A DNA stretch of 64,000 nucleotides from Euphorbia lathyris (taxonomy: Eukaryota; Streptophyta; Magnoliopsida; Malpighiales; Euphorbiaceae): the NCBI RefSeq assembly GCF_963576675.1, contig NC_088917.1, positions 31,154,501 to 31,218,500 on the forward strand. Reading direction: 5' to 3'. The notes beneath the pieces were generated by a model that did no database searches, had not been told where the DNA came from, and saw nothing but the letters and a program-made list of their open reading frames with translations. The position numbers and the translations under genes were made by a program. Positions 60,023-64,000 of this stretch are shown in pieces (the first letter of the stretch is position 1; each line of letters opens with the position of its first letter).

Positions 60023-60533
60023 TGATACAGATTGAAAGCGATAAATGGAGGTTTTAATCGTAAACCAACAAAGATCTTCTTCTCTAGCTAGACTAGAAGG
60101 AGTGAATCCCGATAAACAAAGGTATAAACCTTAATCTCAATGAGAAATGATATTTGATTGATAAAAAGTTTTCTTATCCTTACAAAATGAGGGTTTAAAT
60201 ACAACCTCTAATTGATCAGTAAAGGACAGGGACTACCCCTATTAGGGTTACAATATGGTTAACAATAAAAGGGTAAGATAGGTGATGCGCCTAGACAACA
60301 GGTACAGGGTGCAGGTACGGAGCGTCAGAGGTTGTTGGTGAATTCCTTCGCCAGGAAGTAAACTTGAGATCCGCCCAGTGTAGTTGTTGGTACGCCTCAT
60401 GGCGTACGCCTAGATCCGCCCCGCTCGCGTGTCCAGGGGATCCGCCCTCTTAGATATAACCTCTGTGGGAACGCCGAGAGGAGATCCGCCAAGGCGCGTG
60501 TTATTATTGATCCCAGTTAGAATGTCCGCATCA
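60023..60533 (-). repeat. 5' LTR of chromovirus D
   Basis: 511 bp; on the plus strand it starts TGATACAGATTGAAAGCG and ends TGTCCGCATCA. Followed by AAAAA and the right part of the split MITE. Confidence 0.93.
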
Positions 60534-60656
60534 AAAAAAGGACAGAGGAGATTAAAAAAAAAAATTAGATAGAAAATATCTAATAATGATAAAGTTTTAA
60601 TCTTAAAACCTCTCCCGTTTAAGTTGAATGGGAGAGGATCCGAATCCTTTCATATC

Positions 60657-61999
60657 ACATAAGAAAACAACGATTTAGAAAGCAAAATTCAGTTGTCAAT
60701 TCGGTCTTAAACTCCACTCGGTAGTTAAAAAAAATTAGACCAATTATCTATTTCTAGTTGCATAAATTAGAGACCAGTGTGTTAATCGCAAACTTTGATC
60801 CTAAAGTCTAAATACAGAAGTTTGCAACCGATTCATAGTTGCAGACTTTTGAAGACCATTGCTTGGTTGCAAAGTTGCTGTTTTCAAACTTTAGTAATGG
60901 CTTTACAAATGTATTTTTGGTTCAAAATAGAAATACATTTTTCCCTCCAACTTACTGGCGGTTTGCTGACAATTTAATTTGTTGTTCAATTTTATTATTA
61001 CAATTATGATAAATAACTTATTAGTCCAAATGTTTTTACCTATTACACTAGTAAAGCAATAAATATGATTTAAGGTTCTTAAGTTTTGTCTTATTAAATT
61101 CCTAGTTTCTTCATTTGTTTTATAAAATTATCCTTAATTATATAAATATAAATTAGATTTTTTAGTGCAAAAAAAATTGTTTCGCTCATAGAAAACATAG
61201 TAAATTACAATATAAATAATTAAAAGATTACAATCAGTATCTTTAATATCATAAATCGCAAATGAACAATAGTAGACATTACTTAAAATTGTTTTTGACA
61301 CAATGACGAGAAGCACACTGCACCAAGAATCGACTTCATAGTCTTTTACTCCAAGAATGACTGGTCCTTCGATGAGTCGGAACTATTTGATGATACACAA
61401 AACCCTTCTTTGTTTTCCATGAAGGAAAACACAATAACACTCATATAAGGAGAGACGACAACCATTTATATAGGGTGACATACCACAACCATTCATAATG
61501 GGAGAAGGAACAAAAAATACAAATAAAGAAGAAATTATCAAATCTACCATAATAGATTAATCAAAAAAATTATTCAGAAAAAACAAAACAAAGTAAAGAA
61601 GATGTTTATTTTCCTGCTAAAAATTGAAAGAATACCCCAAAACCTGAATGAAGAAGATGAGAGTTTGTTGACGGTTATGTTTAAACCTCAATTTTTATTA
61701 TTTTTAATTAGCCTTATAAACTTATAAAATGAATGTACATATAAACTTGGTTTTTTAGTTTTCATTTTTTAACAAAATATTTTTAATGAAATTTGTGAAC
61801 TATGGACTGATAATTTATACTTAGTTATAAAAATAAAATAAAATAAAATAATCTATTATTGAATCTTTATAATTTATTCAAAAATATTATTTTTCACTTT
61901 ATTCATAACAAAAATGTCACTTTTACATTTTTATACTTTTAATTATAATTTTAAAATAAAACATTATACATTAAATTAAAATTCAATAATTACATAAAA
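60657..61999. other. AT-rich intergenic DNA
   Basis: No gene or element with clear ends. Contains an (AAAAT)n stretch near 61830-61850. Confidence 0.5.
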
Positions 62000-62345
62000 G
62001 TAAAAAAGTATAAAAATAAACTTTGTGGTTTGAGTCATTTTCAAACTTAAAGTACGTGGTTTGAAAATTAACAAACAAGTACCTTGAGGTTGATTCCGTT
62101 AGCAAACATAATCCGAACTGACTAACGGTGTTAAAAAAAGTCAAACGACAAATAGTTATTTTTATCTTTATATTATTATCTGATTATCATAAACATACCT
62201 CGAAATAAAAAATAAAAATCAAACTCACAATCTCATCCATCTCTCTTTGATCTCATCTCCATCACCCTCGCCCTCCCCAATTCCACATTTTGATCTTTCT
62301 GTTGTCAAACCCCAACGAAACCCCATTTCATTTCGAGCTCCATCA

Positions 62346-63087
62346 ATGGCAGTAGTAAGAGATTCTACCTCTATTTTCATATTTCATAGTTCAATCCCTT
62401 CAAACAGACAGAGATGTGATTTGAGAAGCAAAATGGTTTTCGGGTTTCGTTGATTCTTCATGGAGTTTCTTCCAATTTAAAGCAGGTCAAGCGAAATCGG
62501 GTGCGGGCAATTACAGAAGTGAAGAGTAAGGAAAAGTCATCAGAAAGTTTGGGGGGTTTTGGGGCATTAATGTAGTGGCGGAGAGTGAATTAAGAGAGAA
62601 AGGGTTTTTGTGGATGAGGAAGACGAAGCTGGTTTGCACAATCGGGTCGCGTATTGTTGGACGGAGGAATTGGCTTTGGGAGGAATGAATTGTTGAAATA
62701 ATAAACTTATAATTAATAGTCTTCAATTTGGTTCAGTGTATTGTCCAATAGTCATTTTTGTATATGTATTTATAGAGAGTTAATGTTATTTACTAAGAGT
62801 CATATCTGTAATCTATAAATACCTATCAATACAAGTAGTAAGATAAGAGAATTTTCTTCTAGCAATTATACTCTTCCACTGTTACCTGTGAAAGTTTATT
62901 TATTTGATCCAACATGAATGTCGCTAGACTTAACATGTGTCATCGGACAAGGGAGTGTCGTAATGTGATTAGAAGGATTAAGAAATTGAATGAGGAAAAG
63001 GGGTTTTCTGTTTCAGTGATGATTGATACTAAGGGTACTCAGATTCATATTGTTGATCATGGAGCTTCTTCTTCCATCAAAGCTTAG
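62346..63087 (+). pseudogene. Captured plastidial pyruvate kinase fragment
   Basis: After a transit-peptide-like start (ATG 62346) come broken frames reading RKTKLVCTIG (about 62620). Across a solo LTR follow ALGGMN and [22 protein letters not shown] and [13 protein letters not shown] (62920-63084). These are the substrate-binding N-terminal blocks of plastid-type pyruvate kinases. It ends with TAG where GAG is expected, next to a donor-like GGTATTT. Several frameshifts and stops; a dead fragment, presumably acquired by the surrounding MULE-type ends. Confidence 0.8.
62691..62914 (+). repeat. Solo LTR (copia-like) inside the pyruvate kinase fragment
   Basis: 224 bp, TGTTGAAATAAT...TGATCCAACA, flanked by a perfect TGAAT duplication (62686-62690, 62915-62919). 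It has TATA-like TCTATAAATACC near 62814. Removing it and one TGAAT restores GMNVARLNM of pyruvate kinase, which proves the junction. Orientation is inferred from the TATA box. Confidence 0.92.
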
Positions 63088-63242
63088 GTATTTGGGGTTA
63101 AATTTCTTTGCCATTTGAAGCGAAAGAAACAGACTTGAAGGAGATAGATTGAAAAAGAAGAGAGACGAGGGACAGTGAGTTTGAATTTTTATTTTTGGGT
63201 TTGGTTTTGATAATTAGATAATAAGAGTATTAATTTATAAAA

Positions 63243-64000
63243 TGGTAAATTCCAAAAAAAAAACATGTGGTTTCATGGATTTCAAAAAAAACTCATGTGG
63301 TTTGTTTTTTTAAAAAAAAAAAGACCGTGTTATACACCGTTACACGAATTATAGAAAATGGTTTAACACCATTAGATTTGATGACGTGGAAAATGGTAAA
63401 ATTGTCTGAATTTGTCTTCTTCTTCTTCTTCTTCTGAAATTGTTCAATTACAATATTATCGAATCAGAAATTAAAATCGAAGAGAGTGAGAGAGAGGAAT
63501 CGAAGGAAGTTGCAGCAATTTATCCTCCTGAATCCCCAAACTCTTAATATCAGCACTTAGGGTAAATTCCACGAACTCTTTTTTAAAAGAAATTTCCACT
63601 CAATGTTTTACCTTTCTCTTCACCTAAAAGCATCTAGAGTGTGTTCGTCTTCATCATCAATGGCTGCTGTTCGTCTTCATCAGCAATGGCTACTGCAATT
63701 TTTTTCTTTTACTCAATTTAAGAAATTCCAAATTTTTTTCATCAATGGCTACTGTAAGTTTTTTTGACCAAATTTCAATAAAAAAAAATCCCAATTTCTT
63801 AAGCTGAGCGGGTGAAAATTCACAAATTAGAACGGCGTTAAACTGATTTCTTAAAAAAACTTCCACTAAATGTTTTACTTTTCCTTCACCTAAAAGAATC
63901 ATCAATGGTTGTTGTTCGTCTTCATCATCAATGGTTGTTGGTCGTCTTTATCATTAATGGCTACTGCAATTTTTTACCTTCCGAAGAAATTCCTTTTTAT
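63243..64000. other. Start of another repeat element and a degenerate tandem duplication
   Basis: Begins GGTAAATTCCAAAAAAAAAACATGTGG, a terminal-repeat-like start, and has a CTT run near 63414-63435. From about 63580 a block (AATTTCCACTCAATGTTTTAC, CTTCACCTAAAAG, GTTCGTCTTCATCATCAATGG, GGCTACTGCAATTTTTT) recurs about 270 bp later, to the window edge. No gene is supported. Confidence 0.55.

Larger units (their letters stand above)
34611..60533 (-). mobile_element. Chromovirus-type Ty3/gypsy retrotransposon D, split by element C
   Basis: Minus-strand element with LTRs at 60533-60023 (5') and 35122-34611 (3'), ends TGATGC...GTATCA, initiator-Met primer site and one gag-pol frame. A flanking AAAAA at 34606-34610 and 60534-60538 serves as the 5-bp duplication, though A-rich flanks weaken it. 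Own length without element C is about 5.7 kb. RT wording ([24 protein letters not shown], split here only for citation as [14 protein letters not shown] and [10 protein letters not shown]) resembles the CRM/Galadriel branch of chromoviruses. The LTRs differ at 8 bases plus one indel in 511 (1.6%), roughly 0.6 My at 1.3e-8. Confidence 0.92.
33845..60647. mobile_element. MULE-type MITE split by the chromovirus nest
   Basis: The left part is 33845-34610 and the right part 60534-60647. Inverted ends: GGATGCTGATCC on the left against GGATTCGGATCC inverted on the right, continuing through TTCAAC(C/T)TAAACGGGAGAGG and GATTAAAACTTTA(C/T)CATTATTAGATATT. A perfect 9-bp duplication TTTCATATC is at 33836-33844 and 60648-60656. 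Without the insertion the element is about 0.87 kb. It is the outermost layer of a three-level nest. Confidence 0.9.
62000..63242. mobile_element. Decayed Pack-MULE-like element carrying pyruvate kinase sequence
   Basis: The left arm (62000-62225) matches the terminal repeat of the MITE at 32340 (AAGTATAAAAATAAA, TACCTTGAGGTT, CCGTTAGCAAACA, ACTAACGGTGTTAAAA). A shorter inverted right arm (about 63178-63242) ends where another repeat begins. Between the arms is host-gene sequence. No target duplication is left. Confidence 0.75.

Overview
This window is repeat-rich nuclear DNA of a flowering plant, most likely a eudicot. It has plant-type spliced genes, Tat-, chromovirus- and Sirevirus-like LTR retrotransposons, MULEs and a pollen-receptor-like kinase. 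I cannot name the species. Nearly everything is mobile DNA. The one apparently intact host gene is a two-exon leucine-rich-repeat receptor-like kinase (PRK3-like) at 20700-23739 on the minus strand.

Left third (1-20008): a minus-strand Tat-lineage Ty3/gypsy element (A). Its 3' LTR lies beyond the left edge and its 5' LTR is at 18135-20008. A complete 11.45-kb Sirevirus-like Ty1/copia element (B, 5646-17096) sits inside its gag. B has twin 1336-bp LTRs differing at about 8 sites, gag, pol and a long third ORF in the env position. Removing B and one target duplication restores the gag frame of A.

Middle (20009-33835): the PRK-like gene, whose intron carries a degenerate tandem repeat. Next is a 3.7-kb MULE (24126-27843) encoding a spliced transposase with SWIM and OTU-like domains, with related palindromic repeats near both ends. 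Then come an internally deleted LINE, a decayed copia fragment, a fold-back repeat and a 1.26-kb MULE-type MITE with a perfect 9-bp duplication.

Right half (33836-60656): a three-level nest in which every junction is readable. A MULE-type MITE (duplication TTTCATATC) contains a minus-strand chromovirus (duplication AAAAA). The chromovirus pol is split by a 20.2-kb plus-strand Tat/Ogre-like element (C, 35224-55464, duplication GCCGG). Element C is the most unusual object here. It has 3-kb LTRs with palindrome arrays next to the TATA box. It has one gag-pro-pol frame broken by three stops that all fall at module borders. Extra tandem capsid-like modules lie between the gag zinc finger and the protease, and a G-patch follows the protease. 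Downstream of pol is an antisense six-exon plant-mobile-domain (PMD) gene with its own TATA box, followed by a 39-bp tandem repeat.

Right edge (60657-64000): AT-rich DNA, a decayed Pack-MULE-like element carrying a fragment of a plastidial pyruvate kinase gene that is itself split by a solo LTR (duplication TGAAT), and the start of another repeat element.

Almost every coding region of the transposons has a few stops, mostly explicable as C-to-T or G-to-A changes, so they are annotated as pseudogenes even where all domains remain.
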